Of a DNA stretch of 64,000 bases, positions 10,928-19,796 are shown one piece after another. Made by a program: the position numbers and the translations under genes. Numbering within the stretch: position 1 is the first letter of the stretch; every line of letters starts with the position of its first letter. The stretch is from Tetmemena sp. SeJ-2015 (taxonomy: Eukaryota; Ciliophora; Spirotrichea; Sporadotrichida; Oxytrichidae): positions 1 to 64,000 of the forward strand of contig JAJKFJ010020991.1 of NCBI GenBank assembly GCA_027382625.1, written 5' to 3'. Under the pieces are notes generated by a model. It was given only the letters and a program-made list of their open reading frames with translations. It made no database searches and was not told the DNA's origin.

Positions 10928-13900
10928 ATGAGTCAGTCAGTTAATCCTAATAATTTTAGCATGCTTCAACATCACTCCTTTGTGTCTCCTATGAGAGGCG
11001 GAGGCAGAGACCACCTCAAAGGAAATAACCTCATCGCTGGCAGTTTACTGGGAGCAAACAGCGGCAACGCCCTAATGAATCTTTCATCAGCAGCTGCTGT
11101 GCCTCACAACCACAATTTGACTACTCTCAACCATGCACCTGCAAATGTCTCTCTGGGTCATCATAATATCCTCAGAAGAGATATGAGCAGCTCTCCCTAC
11201 GCTCACAAGTCCAAGCAATACGCTACAGTAAGACAATCTCACTTTTAACAAGCCTTTTAGAAACAAGGAGGGGGATTATATGCTAACTTGTATGGTGCTG
11301 GGTCTAACAATAACTTCGATGAGGACCTTAACAATCGAATGATCTCTTTCAACCTTGTTAAGTAAGTAAGAGATTCTCTTCCTTGATTAGATTTCTACTT
11401 TATGAAGAATTTAAAGTTTAATTCTCAGTCCTGGGATAATCCTAATTTTCAAATTTTCTCTCTAAATACTATCTTACATATATTTTCTAAGTTTGAGTAT
11501 GCTAATAAGTTTATTTCAGCATGGAGGAGCAAGATAGAAAGCTTCAAGAGGTATTTGAGAACGAGAAATTTCACTATAAGAAGAAAGAACAGGCTTCCAA
11601 GGAGATCATTGCAGATATTTCAAAGAGACTTAAGGTAATCTTTAAGCTCCTACTATGTCTATTCTCATTCACTCCTTCGTTTCTCTTGAATAAAATTACT
11701 AAATAATAGCAGTTGATTATTAACCTACTTTGAATAGTTGAGCCAGAAGCGAATAGCTGAGGAGTCGAAGGTGGCGATAGAGTTGAAGAAGCGTTACGAC
11801 ATGATGAAAAAGAAGATGGAGAAGGCATCCAAGGATAAACAAGAGAACCAGTCTTAGCTCAAAAGTCTCTTCACTCTCTTCCAACAGCAACGCAAAGCCC
11901 TCGAGATATCCATCGCCAAGAATAAGACACTGGAAGCTGAAGCCAAAGGCAGAGATGAAGAAAAGAAGCAGCAGGCAGATCAGGTTAGACTGCTTAAAGA
12001 GAGAGTCGACAAACTTACATTGTATAAGTGCTTAATTAACTTGAAGCTGAGAGAGATCAGCAAGCAGCCAGGCATAGAAGAGATAGAGAACAGCTGGAAT
12101 AAGACCTTGAGGACAAACGCTTGCACACAAAACGGATTGAGAATGAGTTGAAGGAAGCTGGGCGTGAAAAGCACACAGTCAAGAAGTAGCTGGAAGAGTA
12201 CGAGAATAAAGTCAAGTAACTTATCTCTGAGTTGGAGCACTCCAGCAAGCAGCACATCCAAGAACTCAACAGCCTTCATTAGGAGTATCGACAGTATAAG
12301 GTCACCTCTCAAGACTTCCAGTAGCGAATAACTCAATACAAGGAAGACCAGCAGAGAGCTTTGCACAGTGAACGAGAGGCCAAGAAGGAAGTGCATAGAC
12401 TGTCTTTGGAGAATGACGAATTGAGGGAGAAGTTTAAGTTCTTCAAACTCAGGTACGAGAAACTAGTAAAGAGGATGGGGGCATCACAGGAGGATCTGCA
12501 AGCCATTGACGATCAAATTATAAACATACTAAGTGATTGATTATGTATGGGCAGCATGACATTGAGTTGGAAGATGAAGAGGCGCATGTGGTTCAATAGA
12601 AAGGCAAGAAGGCAAAGCCTTAAAATGCTACCCAAATTTTTGGAATATTGTAGAAGAAACTGGAGGAGCGTAGCACCCTTTCTAAAAGGTGGTGGACTTG
12701 AGGCAGATTAAAAACGATTCAATTTAGATAGAAGATTATGAGGATAACCAGCATCACTCCAATTTAAATCACAAAAGACTTTGGATTAGGTTTTAATTTT
12801 TGTGAATGACTTGAGCAGAGGAGGTGTGAATTCGGAAGGCAGGTCTGAGAGCAGACTTGATCGCAGAAGAGACGTTCATCACTAAGCCTGATAGTAGTTA
12901 GGTTGCGATAGTAGCTCACAACGAAATAGTGGACAGTTTATTTAAATAATAGTCAACATTGGTAATTAGTTATGAGTATTATGGAGACAACTTCGATGAT
13001 GCAGATAGTGATGCCAACAAGCGAGGCTCCTCAAGCAGCGGAGTTTAAGTTCAGTAAAGAGACAAATCTAGAGACAAGGGCAAGAAGGGAAACAGTGCCA
13101 AGAAGACCAATATCGAGGTGCTTGATGATGAACGACCTCTCGAACAGTAATCCATTCATCATACTTGCTAAAAGTTTGAATATTTTTTCTTGGTTTTACT
13201 ATGAAATGAAGAACCAGAAGCACAAGAGTTCATGCTTATCTTTTGTATATAGTTAAAGTCAGCATCGTGACTCTCAGATATCTTAGTCCGGAGATTTATT
13301 GTCTAAGTTGATAGAGAACATAAATGGCAATCCCTCCCTGTAGAACGAATACATAAGGCAGCAGTTCCAACTCAACCTCATCAAGAGCGAAAGTGACTTG
13401 CACGAATACAAGAACCTTCTCAACTCCATGGCTGCTCTCTTCTACACCAACCACAGAATGAATGATGTCTCCAACTTGTTCGAGCTATGGCGCAAAGCTG
13501 CACTCGCCAAGATGTAGAGAGAGGCATCAGCTTCTATATAATGCAATATTTGATTTTTCTAAACAGGATAAGACTAAGTCTAGTGTCAACAATACTTCCC
13601 AGTCCAACAAGAAAGGCAGCAGCAAGAAGCAGGCAGACGCCAAGAAGAAACCACTCCCACCTGTGGGCATCTAGATTGACACAGACCTCGCCAACTAGGA
13701 AGTTTACGACAACTACAACCATCAATTTAAATATATAGTAATCAATTTGGAGCTGCAAACAATGAAAACGAAAGCCAGGATGAGGATGGCATCTACATGA
13801 TGGGAGGCGATGAGGAGGACGATGAACTCATCAACCAGATGTTGGATAAGGACCAGATCAAGGATCTACAGGCCAAGCAATTCTTAGAGGATCTGAAAGC

Positions 13901-14500
13901 AAGTGGGCCCCTACTCTAAGTAGATCCTCAACTACACCTACCCTCCACTTCTCTACCAGAGAGGCGAAGATGATGATGACAATGAGGGGGAGGACGAAGG
14001 GGACCTTGAACAGCCCCAAGATGAAGAAGAAGAGAATGCACATGAGATACAGTAGATCATCTCATTTAATTTATTGTTACTCAGGAGCAGGCGCAGGTGG
14101 TATTAAGAACGAGGAGTTGTTCAAGAAGCTATCTCAGGTAGTGAGAGACAAAGAGGCCTAGCAGTATGTCGAACAGGTTGACGAAGATGGAAATGTCTAT
14201 CTCGTGGAGGCTTTCGAGAACGAAGATGATGAGGACGGTGAGGGCGATGATGAAGAGGATGGAAAAACTATATGGCCTTTTTATCTTAAATGGCGAAGGG
14301 CAGTATGTATTTTAGGACGATGGAGAGAACGAGTACGATGACCAAGGACATGGATGGCTTAAAATGTTAGTAATTGAATTTAGAATGGGTTTGCTGAGCA
14401 GCAGATAATGATGGACGGAGAGGACATGGAGGACGAAGAGTTCCTCTAAATGATGGAGCAGCAAGCACTTAACCACAAACTGAGATACGGCCAGATCTGA
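10928..14500 (+). CDS. Coiled-coil protein with acidic C-terminal half, unknown function
   Basis: Starts at ATG 10928. An Asn/His/Ser-rich N-terminus leads (after introns at about 11362-11520 and 11635-11738) into a long charged coiled coil rich in Lys, Glu and Gln up to about 12510. It is followed by an Asp/Glu-rich region with short Lys-rich stretches, ending LRYGQI at TGA 14498-14500. Read literally, the coiled coil stops at TGA 12538 and a new ORF starts 2 nt later. A pointer-flanked IES at 12517-12539 removes that stop and fuses both parts in frame, so I call one gene. Other clear IESs are listed separately. Coiled coils of this type are common in ciliary and cytoskeletal proteins; no specific family is assigned. 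Confidence 0.65.
12012..12037. other. IES, 26 bp, pointer AACTT
   Basis: AACTT at 12012-12016 is repeated at 12038-12042. Removing one copy and the AT-rich segment joins ...VDKL to EAERDQQ in the coiled-coil frame. Without removal the frame runs into TGA. Confidence 0.8.
12517..12539. other. IES, 23 bp, pointer ATTAT, carrying an in-frame TGA
   Basis: ATTAT at 12517-12521 is repeated at 12540-12544. Removal gives ...DDQIMYGQHDIELED in frame and deletes the apparent stop, merging two ORFs into one gene. Confidence 0.65.
13721..13740. other. IES, 20 bp, pointer ATCAATTT
   Basis: An 8-bp perfect repeat at 13721-13728 and 13741-13748. Removal joins YNYNHQ to FGAANNENES in frame. Confidence 0.8.
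14259..14289. other. IES, 31 bp, pointer ATGG
   Basis: ATGG at 14259-14262 and 14290-14293. Removal joins an acidic stretch (DDEEDG) to EGQYVFQDDG in frame; unremoved, the frame reaches TGA soon after. Confidence 0.75.
14350..14384. other. IES, 35 bp, pointer ATGG
   Basis: ATGG at 14350-14353 and 14385-14388. Removal gives DDQGHGFAEQQIMMDG in frame. Confidence 0.75.
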
Positions 14501-14750
14501 TCATAAGATTAAGAGATTGAGACTGTGATGATCAACTTTTCTTGAAACTCCTGGGCTGATTTAATCAGCAGCTCAAGGATTACTATAAAGCAACTGCAGG
14601 TTGCTTCTTAGTTATAAAAACCTTCAACTTTATGAATGAATAGAAGTAGATAACAACAACTCACTTCAGTTTCTTCTTTCACTTTACTTTATTAATCGAT
14701 TTTTTGTTAAACCTAATCTTGCACTAAAGTATGCAAATTATTTTTTGTGG

Positions 14751-14864
14751 CTAACACCAAAAGACCTGCTTAATTTTATGTAGTAAGTTTCATCTCTAGT
14801 GATGAGCAAATTGACTAATCTTTTCAATAGAGACAACGCTATTGACACCGCAGATGAGTTTGAT
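14751..14864 (+). other. EF-hand gene MDS 2
   Basis: Begins with the 12-bp pointer shared with 16960-16971 and ends with AGATGAGTTTGAT (14852-14864), shared with 16988-17000. It encodes DLLNF...FNRDNAIDTADEFD. An extra internal IES of about 50 bp near 14770-14825 is likely because the family has no insertion there, but the frame is open either way. Confidence 0.82.
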
Positions 14865-17863
14865 AGTGATAAAAATACTTTGACGCCTCAGGAGAGGGAA
14901 GATTGTTCTACACAGAGTAAGTATTTCATGGGAGCATCACCGCTCAAGCATTTTCCCCTAATTTTGGAGCGATTAGAGCTCCTTGCTAATTATCTTCGAA
15001 TTTCATGGTTTAATTTTAACGGCTAGTTACTTGCAAATCTTGCTTCCCTGCGATCAACCTTACCTCAGAGCTGTCAGCACTCAGAAACTAATTCTTCCAT
15101 TTATATAATTCATTATTTGCAGAGACCTACTTACCCTGTGTCTCCGACAGAATTCCTGCCTTTTGAGGTGGAGAGGCTGCTAGCGAAACTGTTACAGAGA
15201 GAACTCAAGCTCAGCAGAGAATCTGAAAGAATCAAGCAGGAGCTCGCATCCAGATACGACTACAGCCTCGAAAAGCTCTACAAAGATGTCGACGACATCA
15301 ACTATGGCTATGTGGACTCCTCAAATTTGAAGAGATTCTTGATAAGATGCGGAATCCTGCCTAGTGAGGGGTGCTTGGTTTCCATTTTGCGTAGGTTCGA
15401 CCTCGATGCAGATGCCAAGCTAAGCAAGAAGGAATTCATAGAGGGAGTCAAGCCATCTGCTGATGACTTTTCCAAAAGAGCCATCAAGGAACAAAAGGCA
15501 ATTGCTCAATATATTTCATGATGTAAATAAAGATAGCATGATTTCATTTACTCAGAGTAGCATGAGTTAAAGCTCAAGGGTACTATCACCAAGAGGAGGT
15601 AATAACTCACAAAGTGCTGTTAAATCTCAGAGAAGCTACAGTAGAAGTCACACTGCAGACATAACTTCTCCTAATACAAGAGGAAAGAGCTCAAGCTATT
15701 GATATATGCCAATATGGTAAGGGCAATTTGGATTCTAGTAATCTCAAAAACGAGGATCCTCAGCTAGCTTCCATTCTGAAATCTCCTTCCACTCAAGATA
15801 TGAGAGCAAGCTACGATAGATAGAATCATTCACCCTTGAGAATAAATTTTAGGATATGATCCTTAGAACAAGAGCTTGTTGCAAAACCAAGGGTAGTGTA
15901 AATATTGTTGATCAGTCAGAGATAGAAATGGAGACGATGATTCAATAAAGTTTCGTTAATTAATATTAATGTTTAATGGATGATAAAGAAGGATCCCTGA
16001 TATATTTGATTAGAAACTGCTTCAGAGACATCATTGCAATTGAGAATAGTTTGGAGTTGCAAAAGAGAGAGCTTGCCTTGAGAGGAGATTTCACTTTGGC
16101 TGGTGCTTTCAATCTATTCACTGGCTACAGCTAAGATAGACTAAGTGCTGATGATATTCGGTCTGCTTTCGACAGACTAGGAGTGATAGTATTGATGTGA
16201 TGTGGTGTAAGTTGTTCGTGGAAAGGTATGATGCTGACAGAGATGGAAGACTAGGATTCTGGGAATTCGCAAACTCTCTCCTTCCAGTTGAAACCTTAGT
16301 GAGAGATGATCTTGAGCGCAGAAGAGCTCAGTTTGACTTGAGCTACGAAACTAATGAACTACTCAGAAGAACTTTCAGAAAGCTTGTTGATTCAGAATCC
16401 ATGGTTGAAAATCATCAAAAAAATTTTTTGCTTGGTTTTAGTTTCAAGCGAGCATTTGAAAGCTATGGACATAGAATATATAACTATATGCTAGATTTTT
16501 TAAGAATGTCAAGTGCAACCATTCATTTCTACTATGTTAAATCTGCTCAAGCAAGATCCAGTCGAGCTTGAATGCTTTATTAGAAGATTAGCCCTTTGTT
16601 TCATTTCGCACTATTCACAAATAGAGTTAGTTGAAATTGATAGCATTAAATAAAGTTAACAGTAGAGTGTATCAGTTGGAGAGTGTTTTAAATTTTAAAT
16701 GGCTTTATTTATAATTTAAAATTACCCAGCTTAAAAAGGGCTGCCCTACCACTCCTTAACTTATCTATATTGATTCCTGTACCTTCAAATGCAGCGACAG
16801 AGTTCCTCAATGTCCACTCAGAAGAAGTTGGCGAAGCTTTTCCACTACACGGGGGAGTCAGAGCTCCAACTTGAAAACATGAGGCAGAACTTGTGTAAAG
16901 CTAGTGCCTTCGAGCCCTATGCCTCCTTCCAAAGACTAGATAGACTCAGCAAGGGCTACCTAACACCAAAACATTAATATGCGCTCTAGATGAGTTTGAT
17001 GCCAAACTGCTTATCAAATACTTTGGAAATTCAAGCTACAAAATATGAAGGTCTATATGACTTGCAATTAAGAGCTCAAGCAAAAAAGCGTCTTTAATGA
17101 AGTCTAATAAAAAGAACAGCATTTTATTTTTAGCGATCCCCTTGCCTCTGAATATAAAACTTTCCAATAGAACGACAATTTAAATCATTCTCTCAACTAA
17201 TTACCCCTTGAGAATGAAAAGTCTTGCTTCATAAAATAACCTGCTCTCAGCAGGATATGATGCAATCAAAATGATCAAAGCCAGGGAAAGAATCCACTTA
17301 GTCCTAGGGGTGGAGCATCTGTAGCTGATCTGAGCAGAAGCGAGTTAAATAAGAGCAATGGTGATCACAGATCAAGTATGGACAAGAGCAGCTACTCTAG
17401 GACGCAGCTCAATGAATCCCAAATGAGACAATCAGCCAGAGATAGAACACGTTTTCTCCATTAATTCATCTCATTATATGATAAGCTTAATCTGATTATA
17501 AATAAACTTCACATATCTAGCTTCATCAAATATATCTGCCTTAAATTTTCAGGTTATCTTAACGTGAGATCAGGAGAATGGTCAATAGTTTTTAGCTTGT
17601 GCTTTGGGAGTGAGCTCCTCAAAGAACTCTGGGAGTGAAACTCTGCCATTGAGTTTGTCCTTGTTGAATCTTCTATTTTCAGGGTAATTTTAGACTTGAG
17701 CAGAATGGAGGAATGAATGGTTATCTAAGTTGTTTAAATAAACAGTTCGCTTGAACTCATTGTTTGTGAGGAATCCTCTGCCAAGCCAGTCCAAAGCGTC
17801 AAAGCCCTTTCTGAGGGAGACTGAACTCTCTCTTTAAATTCTCTATCTCAGGTTTTCAACCAT
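14751..17863 (+). CDS. Scrambled EF-hand repeat protein gene, nine MDSs, odd-even order, last MDS inverted
   Basis: Encodes a protist-type multi-EF-hand protein with paired EF-hand-like units. Recognisable stretches are FEPYASFQRLDR (unit 1), RRFDLDADAKLSKKEF (unit 2), RYDADRDGRLGFWEF (unit 3) and RFNKDKLNGRVSLPEF with terminal EELTPK (unit 4). Ser-rich linkers join the units. Family order is 1-2-linker-3-4, but on the germline DNA units 2, linker parts and 3 come first, then unit 1 and other linker parts, then unit 4 on the - strand. Eight pointers (12, 13, 8, 12, 6, 11, 11 and 11 bp) link the nine pieces and every junction is in frame, giving one protein of very roughly 650-700 residues. 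Start is ATG 16789; stop is TGA at 17584-17582 (- strand). Several units have canonical Asp/Glu calcium ligands, so calcium binding is likely; the cellular role is unknown. Strand is given as that of eight of nine MDSs. Confidence 0.88.
15029..15696 (+). other. EF-hand gene MDS 4
   Basis: Carries unit 2 and the first Ser-rich linker. The join to MDS 3 reads YDLQILLPCDQPYLRAV. Internal IESs: 15082-15119 (pointer CAGA) and 15513-15540 (pointer ATTTCAT). Ends with AAGAGCTCAAGC (15685-15696), shared with 17070-17081. Confidence 0.88.
15724..15843 (+). other. EF-hand gene MDS 6
   Basis: Encodes a linker from NLDSSNLKNEDPQLAS to NHSPLR. Its 6-bp left pointer (CAATTT) is the shortest in the gene; its right pointer is CCCTTGAGAAT (15833-15843), shared with 17205-17215. 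Separated from MDS 4 by 27 bp and from MDS 8 by 73 bp. Confidence 0.8.
15917..16411 (+). other. EF-hand gene MDS 8
   Basis: Encodes unit 3. Internal IESs: 15936-15978 (pointer GATGAT) and 16183-16196 (pointer GTGAT, 14 bp). Ends with ATGGTTGAAAA (16401-16411), whose reverse complement lies at 17853-17863. Confidence 0.88.
16412..16788. other. Spacer between the even and odd MDS clusters
   Basis: Starts AT-rich just after the MDS 8 pointer but has an open, partly plausible frame in its first 240 bases (about 16430-16660). Since the EF-hand gene does not need it, this may be eliminated sequence that still resembles coding DNA, or an extra piece I could not place. Confidence 0.35.
16789..16971 (+). 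other. EF-hand gene MDS 1
   Basis: Starts at ATG and covers the N-terminus to GYLTP. Ends with pointer CTAACACCAAAA (16960-16971), which also begins MDS 2 at 14751. The join reads KGYLTPKDLLNF, a normal EF-hand exit helix. Confidence 0.85.
16988..17067 (+). other. EF-hand gene MDS 3
   Basis: Begins with the 13-bp pointer of MDS 2 and ends with ACTTGCAA (17060-17067), shared with 15029-15036. An internal 25-bp IES at 17016-17040 (pointer AAATA, repeated at 17041-17045) must go to give DEFDAKLLIKYEGLYDLQ. Confidence 0.82.
17070..17181 (+). other. EF-hand gene MDS 5
   Basis: Starts only 2 bp after MDS 3 ends. Encodes linker KSSSKKASLMKSNKKNSDP after removal of a 14-bp IES at 17118-17131 (pointer AGC). 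Ends with CAATTT (17176-17181), shared with 15724-15729. Confidence 0.8.
17205..17447 (+). other. EF-hand gene MDS 7
   Basis: Encodes a Ser/Arg-rich linker containing NPLSPRGGASVADLSRSE. Internal 14-bp IES at 17257-17270 (pointer ATGAT). Ends with CAGAGATAGAA (17437-17447), shared with 15917-15927. Confidence 0.85.
17582..17863 (-). other. EF-hand gene MDS 9, inverted
   Basis: Read on the - strand from 17863. The join with MDS 8 reads SESMVENLRQRIQRESS in frame. Encodes unit 4 to EELTPKAQAKNY and TGA at 17584-17582. A further IES may lie within about 17660-17740, where the reading departs from the family. Confidence 0.85.
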
Positions 17864-18006
17864 TTCAAAGCATTATTCTAAGAACAACTTGACATCTTCG
17901 ATATCGCAAACCACTCCTAGTCAGGATAAATTTACTTTAAATTAATGTGTGTCGGGTGTTAAAGGGATAAAGATAGAACTAAAATTAGTCTTATATTTCA
18001 GAAAAA

Positions 18007-18734
18007 ATGGTAAGAATCAGACTTATTATTATGCCTAATTTTTGTCATTGCTCATTACACTATTCATAAATTTAATATCAAAAGCTTGAAATAGTACTTA
18101 TGAATTTATACTTTTAGCTATATTCTGATTGTTGCTGTAAATTTAACATATGATTTGTAGTACCAACAGAATCAGAATAACGCGTACCTGACTCAGCTAA
18201 AGCAAATGCAGATTCAGTAGCTTAAGTCCTTCTTTTATTAAGAATATTTTATTAAGGACTTATTATATGCTGCCTCTCTTCTTGAGAATGTAAGCAACCA
18301 AATTTGGTATATTCTTCTTTCCTTATCTACTTTCTCTTTATTTTAAATGGTTAGAACCCTTGCTTACTTTTCTTTGTTGAGTGTCTAAATATCATTATAG
18401 TGATTTACTGAATAGTTTTCCACAGTCTGCGCCTATGATTCAAGTGCTGGCCAGAGTCTTGCATCCAGATTTGCACCCACAATCAAAACTCTATATGGGT
18501 CCTTTGGTCAAAGATTGGGGCTATAGTAGCTCCCTAACCAATTCAATATATCAATATCGATTTCATAAGTTAAAGAAAGCAAAGCTTTAAATCAAAGGCC
18601 AATTTTAATGAATGTGATTAGGAATTTGCAAGTTGAGTTCAACAGGGTTCCTCCAGTCCCAGATTAAATTATTTATCCTTAAAACCAAGTTCAAGGTGGT
18701 GGAGTAGCTTAAAATGGGCCACAGAGTTAAATGC
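18007..18734 (+). other. VPS37 gene MDS 1 (UEV-like half)
   Basis: ATG 18007-18009 is followed at once by a GT-AG intron (18010-18160), then YQQNQNNAYLTQLKQ. A second interruption lies between about 18290 and 18381; its exact edges do not fit a simple intron or pointer. The UEV part is 18383-18660 and the 3' end is the pointer at 18726-18734. Confidence 0.75.
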
Positions 18735-19535
18735 TTCTTATAATTCAATATAAACTATCTGAAAATATCTAGATGAAACATTAAAATAGATTGAAAGTGA
18801 TAAGATAGATAATATCAGGTCAACAAGACTATATTCCAAACTCATATGGGCATGGCCTTAAGTCTGTTTGCAATAATTTGTTGCTCGTAGTATTTAGCTC
18901 TAAGCTCAAGAAACTGCTCTTAGAAGTCCTTGGCAGGAATCTTACCCTTCTTGTACTCTTTACTAAGCAGGTCACTCTCACCTGATAACTGCTTGGCCTC
19001 TGCCAATGCTTATTGAGCGAGCATAATTGATGAAGAACTGCTCTTCAGCTCATTCATGCGGTTGATGTTTCGTTGTAGTCTCTCCTTCTCCCTCTCATAG
19101 TCAGACTCAAGTTTAGGAGAGTCAATATACATTAAGTGATAAGTTTGGTGTGCTATTCCATAAGCTGTTGGACCTTCTCATACTCCTTTATGTTAAGCTC
19201 TGATAAGGTGTTTGCCTTGTCAGCGATGCTATCACTCTAAAGTTGGTATATCTTGATCTCCTCTCTGTCCAAGATGAAATCTCTCAAATGAGTGCCCCCT
19301 CTATCCATGCTCTCTAGCTCCTCCAAGCCAAGCTTATCAAACACGTCAAGGATCTTGGATTTGTCGGGAAGTTGGGCATACTCTCTGATTTTTTCGTTGA
19401 CGTCAATGATTGATTGCATTTTGTGGAGCTTAGCTGAGATTATCTAATTAATATATTAATGTAAAAAGGATGAGTCCTGAGGAGTGATGTTTTGTTGATT
19501 AGCTGCAGCTCCAAACTGATTCTGCTGCATTTAAC
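18007..19535 (+). CDS. VPS37-like ESCRT-I subunit, scrambled with inverted C-terminal half
   Basis: ESCRT-I sorts ubiquitinated membrane cargo at endosomes; VPS37 proteins combine (in VPS37A) an N-terminal UEV-like domain with a C-terminal Mod(r) coiled-coil domain. The + strand piece 18007-18734 encodes a UEV-like segment (YSDLLNSFPQSAPMIQV, KDWGYSSSLTNSI, VEFNRVPP). The - strand piece 19535 down to about 18842 encodes Mod(r)-like sequence (GLEELESM, LQRNINRMNELKSSSS, LLSKEYKKGKIPAKDF). A 9-bp sequence, GTTAAATGC, ends the first piece (18726-18734) and in inverse begins the second (19527-19535). The join, GPQSQMQQNQFGAA, is in frame. Stop is the TGA read at 18844-18842 on the - strand. The two pieces overlap nothing. 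Family assignment is good rather than certain. Confidence 0.78.
18842..19535 (-). other. VPS37 gene MDS 2 (Mod(r) half), inverted
   Basis: Read from 19535. The frame is open through several TAA/TAG codons from MQQNQFGAAANQQ to the Mod(r) region, with one probable IES near 19105-19140. It ends LKAMPI then TGA. It lies tail to tail with MDS 1, with germline-only bases 18735-18841 between. Confidence 0.78.
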
Positions 19536-19796
19536 CGTCACTCGCATTTCAATCTTGAGCTGGGTGATTTACACTTGACTCTGGGACTGATATTGATTAA
19601 TGGAATTGATTCAATACATTCTAAGAAGAGAGGGTTCCTAGAGACAGCGATCTGCATAGGAAACTTCAACTGAGTTTTCTGAGCAGAGTCTTCAACTACT
19701 TCCACTCCTTAGAAGAAGGACTTAACCTAGAGATCAGTTTGATAGTCAAGAGTGAAGAATAAAGAATAGAAAGGGTGAATTAAAGATAGAAAATCT

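Noticed and set aside
12543..14500. Separate acidic gene starting 2 nt after the coiled-coil gene
   Set aside because: Removal of the ATTAT-flanked segment fuses both in frame; a 2-nt intergenic distance is implausible.
14802..15026. Standard-code ORF taken as an independent gene start (MSKLTNLFNRDN...)
   Set aside because: Its first half is MDS 2 of the scrambled EF-hand gene. After 14864 the reading leaves the family, and pointer AGATGAGTTTGAT sends the frame to 16988.
14919..15119. GTAAGT...TTTGCAG read as an intron
   Set aside because: The GT-AG join is out of frame. Pointer-based joins (15029 start of MDS 4, and the CAGA IES at 15082-15119) explain the region and keep the family sequence.
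16789..17863. A second, paralogous EF-hand gene
   Set aside because: It would have only units 1 and 4 while its neighbour has only units 2 and 3. All eight pointers link them into one complete gene.
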